NCBI GenBank assembly: GCA_039720395.1
Contig: CM077833.1
Span: 30,477,478-30,541,477 of the forward strand
DNA length: 64,000 nt
Reading direction: 5' to 3'
Source of the DNA: Liquidambar formosana
Lineage: Eukaryota > Streptophyta > Magnoliopsida > Saxifragales > Altingiaceae
Shown here one piece after another: positions 11,550-25,614 of this stretch; positions within the stretch are counted from its first letter, which is position 1; each line of letters opens with the position of its first letter. The position numbers were made by a program, and so were the translations under genes. Under the pieces are notes generated by a model. That model ran no database searches. It was not told where the DNA came from and saw only the letters and a list, made by a program, of their open reading frames with translations.

Positions 11550-14500
11550 CTAAGCATTTTTATTCTCTTGGAGCTGGATTTCACTGCTACATATCCTAGT
11601 CCCACTTAGCATGTACCCGCCTAATGCACTCATCTGCATGCATGGATGGGTTCTTGACGGCAGAACCTGCAAGATTATCAAAGAAGTATTTAAGATATTT
11701 TCTCAAACGTACATCAGTCACTAATCGATAAACACTATCAATGAGAAGAATTAAATATGAGATTGGCAGTTTTCTTTCTCTTTTTCTTTTCTTTTCTTCT
11801 CTTTTTTTTTCCTTTTTTATTTCTTTTTTGGGAGGGGGGTGGGGGGGAACCGGAGTGATAAATGAATGAAAAATATGTGCTGGATCTTGTATTTGAACCA
11901 CTGGCTAAATGCAAATTGCTAAAAAATTCTAATCAATGCGCTTTCTCTTCAACGGAAGGGGGGAAAAATAGTGTTACAGTACTCAGGTAAGTTCAACCCA
12001 ACCAACGGGCAGGCTCACCAGTTCAGGCTCAACTTTTAGTCTAAGGGGTTGGACTTGGATTGAAAACTCCCAACCAGACCTAAAATTTGGGCTCGGCTTA
12101 GGTTGAAACGTCAGCCAGCCAAGCTGCCACCTAATATATTTATAAATTTATTTCTTATAATGGATGCTCACAGTTCTTGCCATTATCAGGATAATGTAGC
12201 CTCGAGAACATTTAAGAAAGGATGTCTGAGATGTAAAATTTGCAACTAAAATAAAAAAAATAAGAGTAAAAAAAAAAAAAGAAATAATTATTTACTTCAT
12301 CAAAAAATAAAAATAAAGAAAGAAAGAAATAACTAGATAAAAAGATCAAATGAAGATTCCACACCAGAAGGAAACAATAAGAGGATCAACAAACAAAACC
12401 TGATATTCACGCAGCCAAGGTTCTGAAATTTGCAAGCCAATTGCCATTTTCCTGGTCTGTAGATGATGCATGCATGTCGCAAGAGGCTGCATTTGAACAG
12501 AAATTTAGAATTAGTTATCATCTCTCAACAAGTGAATGGCTGAATGCACATCAACAAATTAGGGTATATATTGATTACAAGTATAGAGACAATCCACAAT
12601 AGGTACACTACAATCACGGTCAATTAACCCAATTATAAAAGAAAAAAAAAAAAAAAAAAAAAAAAAAAACAATGTCTGATTTACAAAGTTACCAGACATT
12701 TACACAATCTTACTGCAAAGATTGTTGCATTTACGGATTAACTGTACAAATACTGTTCTGTTAGTCTACTCGTTAGTGAATCTATCAGAACTGAGAGAAC
12801 TAGCTGAAACCACACAGCCAACTTGAAAATAAGGCACTGGGTTTTCCCCAAGCAATACAAACTTCAAAAGTTCACCACGTCAAACTACTAAAGAGGAAAA
12901 AATAACACAAAAATATAAGGTCATACAATTATCATTCTCAAGAATTTGAATCAACAATTCGAAGCAAATAACCTGAAGATACTGGTGGTAAATAGTGAAA
13001 GGAGCTGAATATGACAGAAGTGGTAAGAGTTCTTTAACTACGCTCCAAGCATCCATATCTGGAGCAGCAATTATTAGGCTGCAGAAAGGATTTGACAAAA
13101 AGAATTTTAAATAAATGCCTTATTTTAATTTGTAAACCAAATATCCAACAAAACTGAATGTACCTAGAAAAACCATTTTCTTTCCACAATTTAATCGCTT
13201 CTTGTGATGCCTTCTCTCCAGCTTTTGTGGATTTGAAAGTTTTAGTAACTGGAGAAACAGTTGTCTCCGGAACAAGTTCCAGCATCCCATTTTCAGATGA
13301 AACAGTAATTTCTTCCATGCTAACTGACTGCAGAAGTGAATAAAGAGAAGACATTAGTTACCGCACAAATTGATCTTCAGATACAATATAGACTCAGAAG
13401 ATGTAATGCATGAAGAGATAATAAGGAATGCCGCCTACATTTGACTGCATTTCCATGTTACGGACATCTTGTTGGTCAATTTGCTCAGAAATTCCATTTT
13501 GAGCTAAACTGAGGTCAGTGAGAGGACACCGCACAATCCTGGACCAACATAAAAATGAAAATTTCATAATGTAAAAGAAGAATTAATTACGCTACAAATA
13601 ACATAACCATCAAAAGAATATGCCAAAGACCAAAAAAGAAGGCCGTTCAGGTTCGCTAAACCCATAAATCACTTTAACACCCTTTTTACCTCAGACTAAC
13701 AAGTAACAACTAGTCATGGAGTTATCACTTCACAAATACATGCATTCTTGTAGATACCTAATACTGATTAATAAAAACAGTATTACAACCCTGTAAATTA
13801 AAGTAGGACATTTGATCTTGATTACCTCCCATAGTCCCATGCAGTCACCATCATTTTTTTTTTCTCTTATACAATATCATACCTTTGGTCAAGTCCAAAG
13901 TTTATCTTGGTTTTCTATTGAACAACCAAGTTCATCTCTGATTAAAATTTCAACTCCATATGTAACCCCAGTTCATCATATATAACTTCAGCTTGCACAT
14001 GAAGTATTGTTAATTTACAGAAGCAAAGAATTCAGTACTTGGTCATCATACACTTAGTAAAAGTAGATAAAAACCATATCTATTAACCAGCTAAGGTATG
14101 ATGTTTGCAACATAATGCTAACTTGTTCATAAGGAGGAATTAAAAAGGATGCATTTGAGAAAACAAGGACTTCCAGATACGGCAAACTCAAAGCCAGCTG
14201 TAGATGTACCTTTTGCAAATTTCATTACTGAAGTTGAATATCCTCACTATATCCATAGGATATGGTGCAGTTCCAAGATATGTATTGCATACATAACCTG
14301 TACCTGTTGTGGAAAAAATTATCATTCAATAACCAAGACAGCACATGCAAGAATTGCTCTCAGTTACATAAAATGAACAATAACAGAAACTTTCTCACGT
14401 GTGGAGCCAACAAATACAATTGTGCAAGTGAAAGCATGGATGTTAGGAAACTCTAGACAAGCTTTCACAGACTAGAGCTGGCACATCAAATTATGAGAGT

Positions 14501-17500
14501 CAAATTTATAAGTTTTCCCTACTCCTTGTGCACAGTGTTCCAGTTTTATCACAAGATTACTAGAGAAACTGAGCTGCTCCAGTTTGCATGTCACTATGTC
14601 AGAGTAGAAGTGTCAGACATAGGAACCATAGAACGCCAAACAAAACAATGGAACTTGATAAACCATCATAGAGGTTTTTTAGCAATCATACTGTGACACA
14701 GCTACATAAAAATTTCAATTTCCTTCCTTTTTTTCATTTTTTCTTTCTTGTTTCTATAATATATATATTGAACACAATTCTTGTTGCTGTAATTGTTGCA
14801 AAAATTCAACTACTACATGGAGAGACACAATTTAATTTAGAGGGACCTTATAGATGAATTAGATAGCAAACCTCCTAAACGCTCTGCCACAGCACCAGTA
14901 AGAATACCACCAACCATATCCACTATAAGGATATCAGAATTTGCAGTAACATTAGCCATGGAAAGCAGAAGGGATAAAGTGTCTACCCGCATGAACCTGA
15001 ATTATAGGCAAACAAGAGAAAATAAATGCCAAGCATATCTTCACAGAAAATTGTTCAATCAGAACACAATGAACCAACTTATTTACTTATACATTTGTAT
15101 GAAACTATGAACAAAGTTTCCTTTTTCCCTTTATTTTTCTTTTTTGAAATTAATATAAAGATTGGAAAGCACTTGACATTAAACAATCTCAATTAAAATG
15201 ACTTGACTTAAGAATAGGACTCATGTTTTTTTGGACATAGATTCACAATCTTATTAGGAAAAAAAAATCAGAACCAAAGCATTTGAAATCCACCAAAAAA
15301 AAGAATCGAGAGGATGCCACATTTCGTAAATTCTACTTTAGGTTCACCTAGACCGCTGCATCTCCAAGCCAAGGGTCTCCATACATGCCCATGCCATTTA
15401 TAGAGAGGGTCCTCATTTTGGCTACACTCATTTTTTGAACTTATTGTTTTTCGACATACCCATCATTTTATACCACAAAGCAGTAGTCAGCCTTGTATAT
15501 TCTCCCTTCAGCTTGATACATATTCTAGAACACCCCAGAAGCTCTTCTCTGTTCATCCATCATCCTCTAAGTAAGTATACAACTAACATCCTCTTCAATC
15601 TCCCCCTCTTCATGCATAACTGAGCCTGGTTACCTTTTGGAATCTTTTGGCCATTGAATTTCATGCTCTATCATTTCCACCTTCAAATACTCCTTATGTT
15701 ACATTCCACATATTCTATTATAGTCTAGATTAACGTCAAGACCTTCACACTTTAATGTATCTCTCCCTTCAGGAAACAAAAACATGGACATACATCTTAA
15801 AACAATTAAGTCAAAGAAACAGACAAAATCATAATCCAAGAAAAATTCTTTTCAGCATGGTGTCATTGCACAATCTACAACACTGGCTCAAAATATTATA
15901 AATCGTTAATCACGAAATCAAGTAATTAATAACTATAGAAAATTCATGTAGTAATATAATTACCCAATTCTAGCCGGATATTTCTTGAAGTATGCCTCAC
16001 AGATACTGAAATAATTAATGAAAAACACAAGTTAGTAAATGGAAATATGATAATATCATCAAATAAGCACTAGAATGTGGCCAATAAACTAACAGAAGCA
16101 AAAGATGTTTAAAAGGTAGTCATATTTCCACTATGCCAATAATTGAATAAAGAAGATACCAATGGATGATACAAAAACTTCAGAGGGAATATCTATAGTC
16201 AAAATACTTAAAATGCAAAAGACTGATTCAAAGCTGAAATATGAGAGAAAAAATATTAACCTTCAACAAACTAACAAATGAAGTACAAGAACTATTAAAC
16301 TCTAGGGCACTATTTGCTATAATCATCCTCTTTCAACAAATTCCAATGTCATGGTCTAGGTAACAAAAATGAAATTCAGAAAGATCTTTTTAAACAATTT
16401 TTTCCCAACATGGGGTGTCCAATTTTTTGGAACTTTAGTAATAATGCTAAAAATTTCTAAAATGTTAAAGTGAAAATATGTGCTAATAGTAAGATACCAT
16501 TCCCCATCGTCAACCTACTTTAGCAATTCCAAAAGACTGAAACTGCTCTTTTATATTAGCAAGGGGTTTTCATTGAACTTGAAATGAAGTGCAAAAGTAT
16601 TCCCAAATGACTGATCAAGTTGAGATGTACAAATTTTTTAAAACTATGATAAAATATTTCTTTTATCAATATGTCTGAATGCCTATTTGTTATGTCACTG
16701 CCACCTATCCAACATGACGACTCCCCAAAACCGAGAGACAAGGACACAGAAACCCTACTGTCTACACAACCTTTAAGAAAATACCATCTAACAAGTGTCC
16801 AAACAATTGTCTTGAGACATGTGGACAAAGGTGTCATGTCATACCATATACAACATGCCTCAATTGAAGTGGACATGAACCTAATTGATAAATAAAACCT
16901 AATTGATATGATCCTTCACAATCCCCTGTCATCAACGTATTTTAGCAATTCCAAAAGATTGCCACTGCTCTTTTACATTAGCCAATGGTCTTCATTGAAA
17001 TTGAAAGGAAATGCACAAGAAATATTTCCAAATGACTCAAACCAACTTGAGATGTACAAATTTTTCAAAGAAAAACCAAATCTTATCCTTATCAATATCT
17101 CTCACCACCTCTTTGTTGTGTTATTGCCACCTATCTAACATGACGACTCCTCAAAAGTCAAAACCTAGAAACAAGGACACAAAAACCCTACTTCTATACA
17201 ATCTTTAAGAAAAATACCATTTAACAAGTATCAAGACAATATTCCTGAGAGGTGGACAAAGGTGTCATATCATACCATAAAACTGTCAAAAACTTGAAAT
17301 TTGGTAGGAAATCAGTTGGCATCAAAACAGGGCTCCAGATAAAACTGAACTTTAAGCAGTTACCTTCGAGCAAAAGGACGCCTCAGAAGTACTCTGGGTG
17401 CATATTTCTTTTGCTTCCTAAGCTTATATTTTTCCTGCAGACAGACTGAAAATCAGCACATTTCAGAATAAACACAATTTGGCATTCTTGTGCAATAAAT

Positions 17501-18663
17501 CAAACTCACTTGTGAGAACAATGTTTTCTTCTCAAATGTTGCACTGTTAGCAATTAGAGCTTCAACTATTTCATCACCTGTTGCACCCTGTCTGTATCAA
17601 ACCAATAAGCATTAGCAAAATTTTTAACAAGGAACATCTATAGAGGAAAGCTGACACCTATGTATCAAAATGTAGCATTAGCAAAACACTGCTAGCAACC
17701 CTACAAAAATATGTATTGCAACATAAAGTCATTTAAACCATATGAGATGTGAATATATGCAATCATTTCTACACAAGCATCCAGTTAACTAAAGCAATAA
17801 GAATTCCCACCTCCGCAATGCATCTATATCATCACCAGTAAGACATTGCGCTGTATTATTATCAACTATTGCTCGATTGTCTCTAGATTCATCTTTTGAT
17901 TGAGAATCTCCTTTTTCTTGAACATTATTATCTGGCAGGTAAAATTTACCAAAAATATCAAAAAAAATACTCTCAGCATATGGAAAACCATAACAAATGA
18001 AGAAATACAAATGAATAAATTCCTAAAGGAATGTAAACCAATACACTCGTTGCAATGACAGTAAATGCTGAACTAGCTTCTGTATGGAGCACTGGGAATG
18101 TTGTAGTAGCATGTGACAACATCTAACAAATTTAAATATCAATGTATCATGTTTGAATTATCCAAGTGAAAGTGTGAAACGATGACTAATTTGTGCATTC
18201 TAATAAAGGAGCTGCGAGATAGGAACTGACTCGAGTAACTCCAATTTTGTATATATTATATGTCCTCGATAAATTCAAATAAAATACAACGGCAAAAAGA
18301 AGAACAAAGTAAGTTGAGAGAACCAAACCTTGCGTGGAGGCAAGAACGCGTGACAAATACGGCCCTTGGGTTCCGGTTTCAATTTGAAACGAAGAACCGA
18401 AGGGACAACCAATCAATGGCTGCAGAGAGCACTGCTTATTCCCAATTTTCAAAGTTCTACAAATCCAAAAGGCATGTGTTAAAGCAGTAAGCAATTACAA
18501 ACACATCTCTGTGGGCGTGTGTATGGAAAGAGACTTACGAGGCAGGGGAGAGGCGAGCGAAAACCAAGCGGTCGCCATCGTTGATGTCGAGCAAGACACT
18601 ACAACCTTCCCACGTAACCCTAGCGTTTTGAGTTGAATCTTGCTGAAGGTTATTCTGGGACAT
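11550..18663 (-). CDS. TRM6: tRNA (adenine58-N1)-methyltransferase non-catalytic subunit TRM6 (Gcd10p family)
   Basis: TRM6 pairs with the catalytic subunit TRM61 to make m1A58 in the T-loop of tRNAs, including initiator tRNA; it acts in the nucleus and gives tRNA binding. Thirteen exons join in frame: 18539-18663, 18329-18456, 17811-17931, 17510-17591, 17364-17434, 15964-16005, 14872-14996, 14210-14303, 13439-13538, 13164-13327, 12973-13078, 12400-12486, 11550-11666 (453 aa, near my recollection for plant TRM6). Family landmarks are GDRLVFARL near the start, LKIGNKQCSLQPLIGCPFGS (44-63), GATGDEIVEALI (127-138), YAPRVLLRRPFA, the segment VDMVGGILTGAVAERLG with GTGYVCNTYLG just after, PLATCMHHLQ, ISEPWLREYQ, and PCMQMSALGGYMLSG near the C-terminus. 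There is no intact SAM-binding motif, as expected for this subunit. Intron 5 (16006-17363) contains an old tandem duplication. The start ATG at 18663 opens exon 1 directly. Confidence 0.95.
16499..17290. repeat. Diverged tandem duplication, about 422-bp period, in TRM6 intron 5
   Basis: Two consecutive segments, about 16499-16917 and 16918-17290, align along their length. TAGCAATTCCAAAAGA occurs at 16521 and 16943; GAGATGTACAAATTTTT at about 16622 and 17050; AACATGACGACTCC at about 16711 and 17138; GTGGACAAAGGTGTCAT at about 16822 and 17252. Substitutions and small indels are frequent, so the duplication is old. No coding sequence is involved. Confidence 0.85.
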
Positions 18664-19051
18664 GTTTGATCTTTATTGGAAAGAAGAGATCGATCTTATG
18701 AAATAATTTGATATGATAAACACATAATCAGTACAAAAACTTCAAAGTGAATGGGAAAATTAGGGTTTAGCGGGGAAAAGAGTCTAAGTTGCTGACACAA
18801 GGAGTATATGGAGTTCTTCTGAACTGATAATCTGCAAGACGTATAAACCCTGAATCTAGGGTTTCATGGTTTAACCGTCAAAAGGCCTTTATAGTCTTGG
18901 GCTCGAATCACTTGACGAGAAACAAACGAAGGGATCTACTTCCGTCTATATAACCGAACCCTTTAGGACCTGCGACGCTACGAACCTGAGCCACTTATAG
19001 AACTCCTGGCTGGCCCAACTCTTTAGGTTCTTAGGGCTAAGCTACGTTTTA
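18664..19051. other. TRM6 5' flank / promoter region
   Basis: Upstream of the TRM6 start the sequence contains several AAACCCTA/TAGGGTTT-like motifs (for example TTAGGGTTT near 18760 and CTAGGGTTT near 18856). These telo-box-like elements are common in promoters of plant translation and RNA-processing genes. No TATA box is evident. Function is inferred from motif type only. Confidence 0.45.
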
Positions 19052-19448
19052 GGGAATGGCTATTGCAACCCCTCATTTTTATCATCCCACCCCCATCTTT
19101 TATGTTTTTAAGGTTTTATGCAAAATATAAAAGGTTTTTATGAAAACCGGCCATGATGTCCACTAGAGTTGAATAACTTTGTAGAAGAAAGTTTTTCCTA
19201 AATCTATCGTTTAAATATACTTTTTAAGCCATTTATAGCATTTATTTCATTTTTTGTCAAAAAGTCTATCTAAATGATAGATTTTGGAAAAACTATCTTC
19301 TGCAAAGTTGTTCAAAATGATGTTTTCTAATAGACCAAGTGACCAGTTTTTGCAAAAACCTTTTATATTTTTCATAAAATCTTAAAAACTAAAAAAAAAG
19401 AGGTGGGTTATAAGAAGGAGGGTTGCAATAGCTGTTCCCTACGTTTTA
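19043..19448. mobile_element. Mutator-like MITE, family A, copy 2
   Basis: The element is 19052-19439 (388 bp), with ends GGGAATGGCTATTGCAACCC and GGGTTGCAATAGCTGTTCCC. It is flanked by a perfect 9-bp duplication, TACGTTTTA, at 19043-19051 and 19440-19448. A 9-bp TSD is the hallmark of Mutator superfamily insertion. It lies about 390 bp upstream of the TRM6 start. Confidence 0.92.
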
Positions 19449-19957
19449 TCAGGGAGGGGCCCACGTTAATCAAACTCCTCACCCATACTTTCAAATTGGG
19501 ATGAATGGCACCTAGCTTAATAATTACTCAAAAAAGCATTGTCACAGGCCCACAGGGTCCAAAAGTCTTGATAATTACCCAATGTGGTATGAGGAAATTA
19601 CACGTGTTCAAGGATTAGTCGAAACCAAGACCCTAAACACCTTTGCTGTAAAAAGGGAAAAGAAAAACCGGAAGGGTAGACTACAAAGCCTAGTCCATGG
19701 GCTAGGTATACATGAATAAGGTGGCTTATGGTTTAACAAGCCACATTACTTGATAGGTCTTGTTGCCCAATCCAATCAATTGCTTCCTCGTATTGGGGAG
19801 ACAGTTGACCTCCATCAAGTGGGGTCTTGGATCAACAGCTTGATAGGTGTGGATGGGAGCCTGGGCTAGTGGGTGGACATTTATCCTAATTATAAAAGCA
19901 CATGGTTGATGGTTTACCAAAAAAATTAAATAAATAACTTACATAAACCCTCTAAAG

Positions 19958-20977
19958 TTAGGTCCTGTTTGGGAAAACTGTAACTTTTACTTTTAGGCAA
20001 AAGTAGAAGAGAATCAGAAGTTACAAATAGCAAAAGAGAATTAATCTTGTTTGAAAACTATATTCAAAAGTGCTATTAGAGCTTAAAGTGATTTTTTGTC
20101 TGTTTGGAAAAAATATTTGCTGTAGTTGTTATAACCTTAAATTGATTGAACTGTCCTTATAATAAATGTTTTTTTTTTTTCCTGTCTTTTGGGTGGCTCT
20201 ATTTGGTATTAGTAGTGATTTTTTCTTTTTAAAAAATATTAATGATTGGGGGTACCTTAGGCTGTAATCTTATCGAAATTTGAGTTCAAATTATTCCCCT
20301 AACAGCATAGGTGAGACATCCTATAACCACACAAACAACAAGAGCGATGAGGCATCAAAACGATAACCTTTGGAAAACACACACAAGACTTGACCTCTCG
20401 ACCAACCCTACAAAGGTGTATTATTAGGGATTTTGCTTACATTTTTATTTTATTTTATTCTTTCCTTGCTTAAAACAAAGAAAAAAAACGAGAGCATGAA
20501 TTGATATTTTTTTTAAAAAATTTATTACAAATCCAAATTTTATGGAATCAATTATTGAAAAAATTCCAACAAGTATAAATCAATGAATGTAAGAAGGGAG
20601 AAAAAAAATTTGAAGTTTAAATTAGGATCCTATAGGTCCAAATTGGTTAAAGTTACTAAGAAATTGATGTCGGCAGGAGAAGAGAGGACTTGGGTCTAAG
20701 ATGCCCCTATTATCGTTTTGTTAAAAGATATGGGTGAAAAAAATTGTTTCCATACTCAAGCATTAAGGATAGTTTTGGAAATATGAAAAGTTATTAAAAT
20801 CCTCTGCAAAAGCTGACAACAGTTTCTGATTAAAAGCTGAGGACAGTCTGCTTACTATAGAATCACTTTTTGACCTAAAAAGTAATTATAATTTAGATTA
20901 CCAAACAAGACCAAAAATGATTTTAAACTTTAAAAGTGATTTTGGACCATCTAAAAGTTTACCTAAACAGGGCCTTA
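19958..20977. mobile_element. PIF/Harbinger-type non-autonomous element
   Basis: The element is 19961-20974 (1014 bp), flanked by TTA on both sides (19958-19960 and 20975-20977). The left end GGTCCTGTTTGGGAAAACT and the complement of the right end GGCCCTGTTTAGGTAAACT match at 16 of 19 positions. Interior DNA is AT-rich with no transposase frame. TTA duplication with GGNCCTGTTT ends fits Tourist/Harbinger elements. An internal stretch (about 20890-20915) resembles another such terminus, so it may be nested. Confidence 0.75.
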
Positions 20978-23900
20978 GCCCTTTTTCCTGTGACCCCACT
21001 AAAAAAATTTTCGTTAGAATGTCCCGTAAACCATATAAACCGTTTAAGAGAATAACTAAATTTTATAGAAAAAATATGGCTAATGTGAATCGGGGGATAT
21101 TGCAACGATTCTTTTCCTTAATGAATTTACGTGAAAATAGGTTAAGCTTTAGAAGAGTTGGCTAAAGTTTACCCAAAAATATACGATGTAAATATTGTTG
21201 GAAAATATGTATTATTTATGTAATTCTGTCAAAACAATAAGCATATAAAACACAAATAATACGAAATAAATTCTAAAAATTCACAAACTTATAGAATACA
21301 GAAGATAATTAACATTAAAATAGAAACGAATTGATCAAGGTTAGCGTTTGACGCTATGTTGGGACGAAAATCAACTCTTAATTATTGTTCTAATGGGGTT
21401 TATATAGACTTAGTGGTGACTTTTCAGAACAGTCATAAGGCACGTTGATCAGACGCGTGGTCATGATTATTTTGGGTTGACAGACACAACTCTTAATGGT
21501 AATTAATCCGAATAAGCAAAAATTAAATTTTGCTTAAAAAATAACACATATGGGTCGGTCTTACTTGACCTCACCCACCCGACCCGGTTCGATGCGGACA
21601 GGCGCGCGCATGTGTTTTTGGGTCCAAACCCAATGTTGGTTAGGTCCTTCCTCCCCACAAAACTTAGGGTGCCCTTTGGGTATGTGTATATAAATTCACT
21701 TAGGAATTTATAGTTTTCCAATGTAAGATAAGCCTTATTATCATTCTTCAACCAACTATTTAAAGGTGACTTTAGAGAATAATTTCTCATTCAACCATTA
21801 ATGATTTTGGTAAATTAATTATACGAATTAAATCTCCACATGAAGATTGACTAATTCTAATATGAACCCATCTCAAATTACACATAGGACCCACATTAAT
21901 AAATGGACCAATATCTTTAACAAATATATATACACACACACCAAGCAATTGAGTACGATTTCATATATTACATGATTGCCAATGAATTTGTCATTATTAA
22001 TGGGGATAAAGCCAACATTAGCACGCGGCATGTTACTCTTCAAACTGGCTAGTTCTTAAAAGATCTATACGGTTTTATGTAACCTTTCTCTGTAAGCAAT
22101 GTACAAAAGATGGTCCAATATCTCAATTGCCCAAGGCAGCAAATTACCATATGCAGAATAGCATCAAGAATACAAGCATCTATGCTGCGCGCTAGACTAG
22201 ACACGTTGTTTGGCTCACCAGTACCGTATCAGGTGATCTAGAACAGTATTCAAGGATATGAACAAAATCATCGCCTCCCTCTTAACGAGTGAAATTTCCA
22301 CGGCCAACATCGGAAAGCAGACTTGAAGCTTTGCTTCACTCGCCCAAGTGAAGCGCATTGGCAATTTTTCACTTGCAAGGACCTGATAATTGATTCTTCT
22401 CCGTAACCGAAACAACCGTGACCTTCAAGTGAGCCCTAGCACTCTCAAAATTTCCACACACAAAATTGCATACAATGCACCAGACAACGAAAATTCGTAT
22501 ATGGGCAATGAAAGTTTTACCGGCCATTAATAGTCCTCGACAACAGCGGGAAGTGGGAGAAGTAGTTCTTTATGGGAAATCAGAGATTGCCTCTACCATG
22601 AAACTGCTTCCTCGATCCGGTGAATGGCTAAGACGAGTATCTGATTGGATGGAACCTGGGACATACAAGGAAATTACCGTATGTGGAGGGACTAGGGTAG
22701 TGACATTCCCAGTTAAACATGACGGAATACAAATTAAATTAATTTATAAACGCGCTCTTAAAAACCACGCTTTCATGTATAAATTTTTTATAAAAGAAAT
22801 ACATATGAAAACGCTCTCAACATACACGCGTTTTTTAGAAGGAAGCGCTGCTACAAAATGACGCTTTCAGTATATGTAAAAACGGCAGTACTAGTGCCGA
22901 AGTTGAAAGAGGGCTTAAAAACAACGCTTTCCATATAAGTAAAAGTTAAAACACACGCTTTCAATATAATAGCGTTCTCATTCTCCATGGTTGTCGATAC
23001 GCCCGTCACCGCCCTCCTCCGTCGCCGTCCTCCACCATCGACAGGTAACACTCTAGGGCTTTGTGTCCTTGTACGTGGAAAACCCTTTTTTCCGTTATAT
23101 GATTGATTTAACACGTAACATCCATTGTTTTATATTTTGTGAAAACCGTTTGCTAAATCCACCGCCAAGACCCCCCTTTGAATCGCATGGCTGAGCACTC
23201 AACCAGAACCAGAAATAGTTTAAGTGATTAGGTTTATGGGTGTGAATATTGTACTAATCCTGATTGTACTCTCACATGAATAGCGTAATTTCTTATTTCC
23301 TTTCGCGGGAATTGGTTAGTATTTGTTTGCAATTAATTGTACGATGGATCAGAGACAGAGCACTCTGGTCCCCAATATTGGAGACGACAAGGGGACACCG
23401 ATTGCGCTATTTTTGCTTAGCAAATGGTTGGCCAAACCCCATCTCTGACTTCTAACCACTCTTGGAAAGATGCTCTGCTTTTCTTTCTTCTATGAGAGAG
23501 AGAGAGAGAGAGAGTTCATAAAAAGTAGTGGGTTTGGTGACTCACATGCAAGTACAATTTGCCAATTTTGACGTGGAGAAAGAAAGAGGATGAGAACCCT
23601 CCGTTTAATGAACCCATTTCCCATTCAACATAAAAAAGGTAATAAAAAAATAAAGTTTGCTCACTCCAACAATTTTTTATTATTTGATTTGAACATTATT
23701 AATATCTTAAATTTTTTTAATCAAACCAAAAAGATAGACTCCGTATTAAGTTAAAAGTAAAATTGACAGAAAAATCCAACCATTTTTATTGCATGTTAAT
23801 CCAACCGGCTAGATATTCTATAGGCAGAGTCACCATCTTTTGAGTGACTTGAATTTCTGGGTTGGCCCTCCAAGATAGATAAATAGATAGGTTATTTTGG

Positions 23901-25421
23901 GGGTTTGGAAAGAAAAGGAGGGTAGATTGTTAATTTTGTCCACCGAGATGGATAGTGGAAGACGCTGGAAGACCCAAATCGGCATAGTAGTCGCTCTTCT
24001 TTCTCCGTGTTTTATATGATGAACCTTTGGCTGTTGCACTTTTCCTTTTGCTCCCTTTTGGAATCTGTACCCCATTCATGTACACTTGACACCAAATGTA
24101 CAAAAACGTCCATGTGATCAAATCCAGACCATGTTAAATTAAACATGGCATAAAACCATAGAAAATGACCCTATAACTCAACAATAGTACTCATTGGGAA
24201 GTAATCTATATACACACATAAACGCGGATTAAGTATTTATTACTTAATTATTAAAACAAGTGGGATCAACTGAGAAGTTATTGTTTAGCTAACTTGATTG
24301 GGAAGGTTGAGCGAAAGATCTTGTCGTGGAGTCTGTGTCTCAAGGTTCTTTTACGTACCCATGCCAATGAGGGAAAAAAATAAGACAAAAATTAACTCAA
24401 AAGAAGGGGAAATAAAAAGGAAAAGAAAAGAAAGATTATTATTATGGATAGATCAGTACTAAAAAGTATAGGATGTGATTTATACCAGCCAAATGGTAGA
24501 TCTCACGTGAATAGCACCAATCTTTTAGATAATGCATGTTCGATATTAAAGGTACGTGTTGAAGGGGATCCATACCCCTTTAGTTTATTTTTTTAACACC
24601 ATAAATTAAAATTGTGCAAGTATTTTATGTCTGTTTTTCATCGTGTAGGATGGGCACCACTGTTATTATAATGTCTTTTTGGCTATCACTGTTTCATTCT
24701 CCTTTCTTAAGTGGGGATTGGTTTTACGGATTAAATTTAAAATAAATAAACAAATATGATTGAATTTAGACCTAAACTGGTATTTTCAAGCACTCAAAAT
24801 CTCAGTCAGGGGGTTGACCCATCAATTCCGATATTTTTTTTCTTGTGTGTGTGTGTGTCAACAAGGGTTCGATCAGTTTTTTTTTTTTTTTTCTTTGATA
24901 GAACGATTCTAAGATATTATTTCAAAGGTAACAAGAAGACAAATCATAAAAGAATTGGTCCCAATCAACAAGGGTTCCATCAGTTGTTGGGGATCTTCAA
25001 ACGTAACAATGCTAATTAATTTAAAATATTAAGCTTATGTGTATTGGGTACTCTGGTATTAGAGGGAAAAATAAATAAATGAATAAATAAAGGGCTCCTT
25101 AAATATGCTTTCACCTCCAAAACCAAACAAAAAACGTTAATCACAGAAAGAAGATAGAAGGCTAAAAAGGTAGAAGGGAATGACTCCATCTAGAATACAT
25201 ACAAACATTTTATCTGTATAAGCCTAGCTACTATGCCGTCCAACCAATCACATGTGACATGACTAATTGCCTATTCTAAGTACCATCTCTCCCATTTTAT
25301 TTTTAATGCCAAATAACCATCTAAGCTTTCAATCCTACTAATCTCTATGTTTGCGAGTAAAGTCACCGTTTAACTCTGATCATTGATCTTAAAGGAACTG
25401 AAAAATGAACTTGGATTCTTA
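20978..25421. other. Gene-free region
   Basis: No gene is supported. At 21193-21960 is AT-rich DNA with a GC-rich island near 21560-21620. 22200-22740 is closer to coding composition and has an open + frame (22466-22861) but no recognisable domain. 22745-22980 carries repeated ACGCTTT/AAAGCG motifs (annotated separately). 23493-23514 is a short GA repeat. 24870-24892 is a T-rich run. The remainder is unremarkable AT-rich DNA. Confidence 0.55.
22745..22985. repeat. Cluster of ACGCTTT-type subterminal-like repeats
   Basis: Within about 240 bp, copies of (A)ACGCTTT, AAACGCTCT, ACGCGTTT and AGCGTT occur repeatedly in both orientations, separated by AT-rich spacers. Dense short inverted/direct repeats of this kind resemble the subterminal regions of CACTA (En/Spm) transposons. 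A similar cluster lies at 48370-48565. Clear element termini were not found. Confidence 0.5.
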
Positions 25422-25614
25422 GAGCACTAGCACGGTATTGTGATAGGTGAGATTGGGACACATGGCAAAAGAGAACCATTTAACGGTTGAGGTAAAAAAT
25501 TCATATTTTATAGGGTATTAAACACTAATGACCATTCTTTACCTCAGCCGTCAAATGTCCTTCTTTTACCATGTGTCTTGATTTCGCTTACCATAACATC
25601 ATGCTATGCTCTTA
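25419..25614. mobile_element. Tourist-like MITE with TTA duplication
   Basis: The element is 25422-25611 (190 bp), flanked by TTA at 25419-25421 and 25612-25614. The two arms are imperfect inverted repeats along much of the length: GAGCACTAGCACGGTATTG on the left against GAGCATAGCATGATGTTATG read from the right, then shared GACACATGG(C/T)AAAAGA. It can fold into one hairpin and has no coding potential. Confidence 0.75.

Noticed and set aside
22466..22861. A 131-codon plus-strand frame
   Set aside because: No recognisable motif, no splice partners, and its 3' end runs into the ACGCTTT repeat cluster. It may be a gene relic but cannot be supported.
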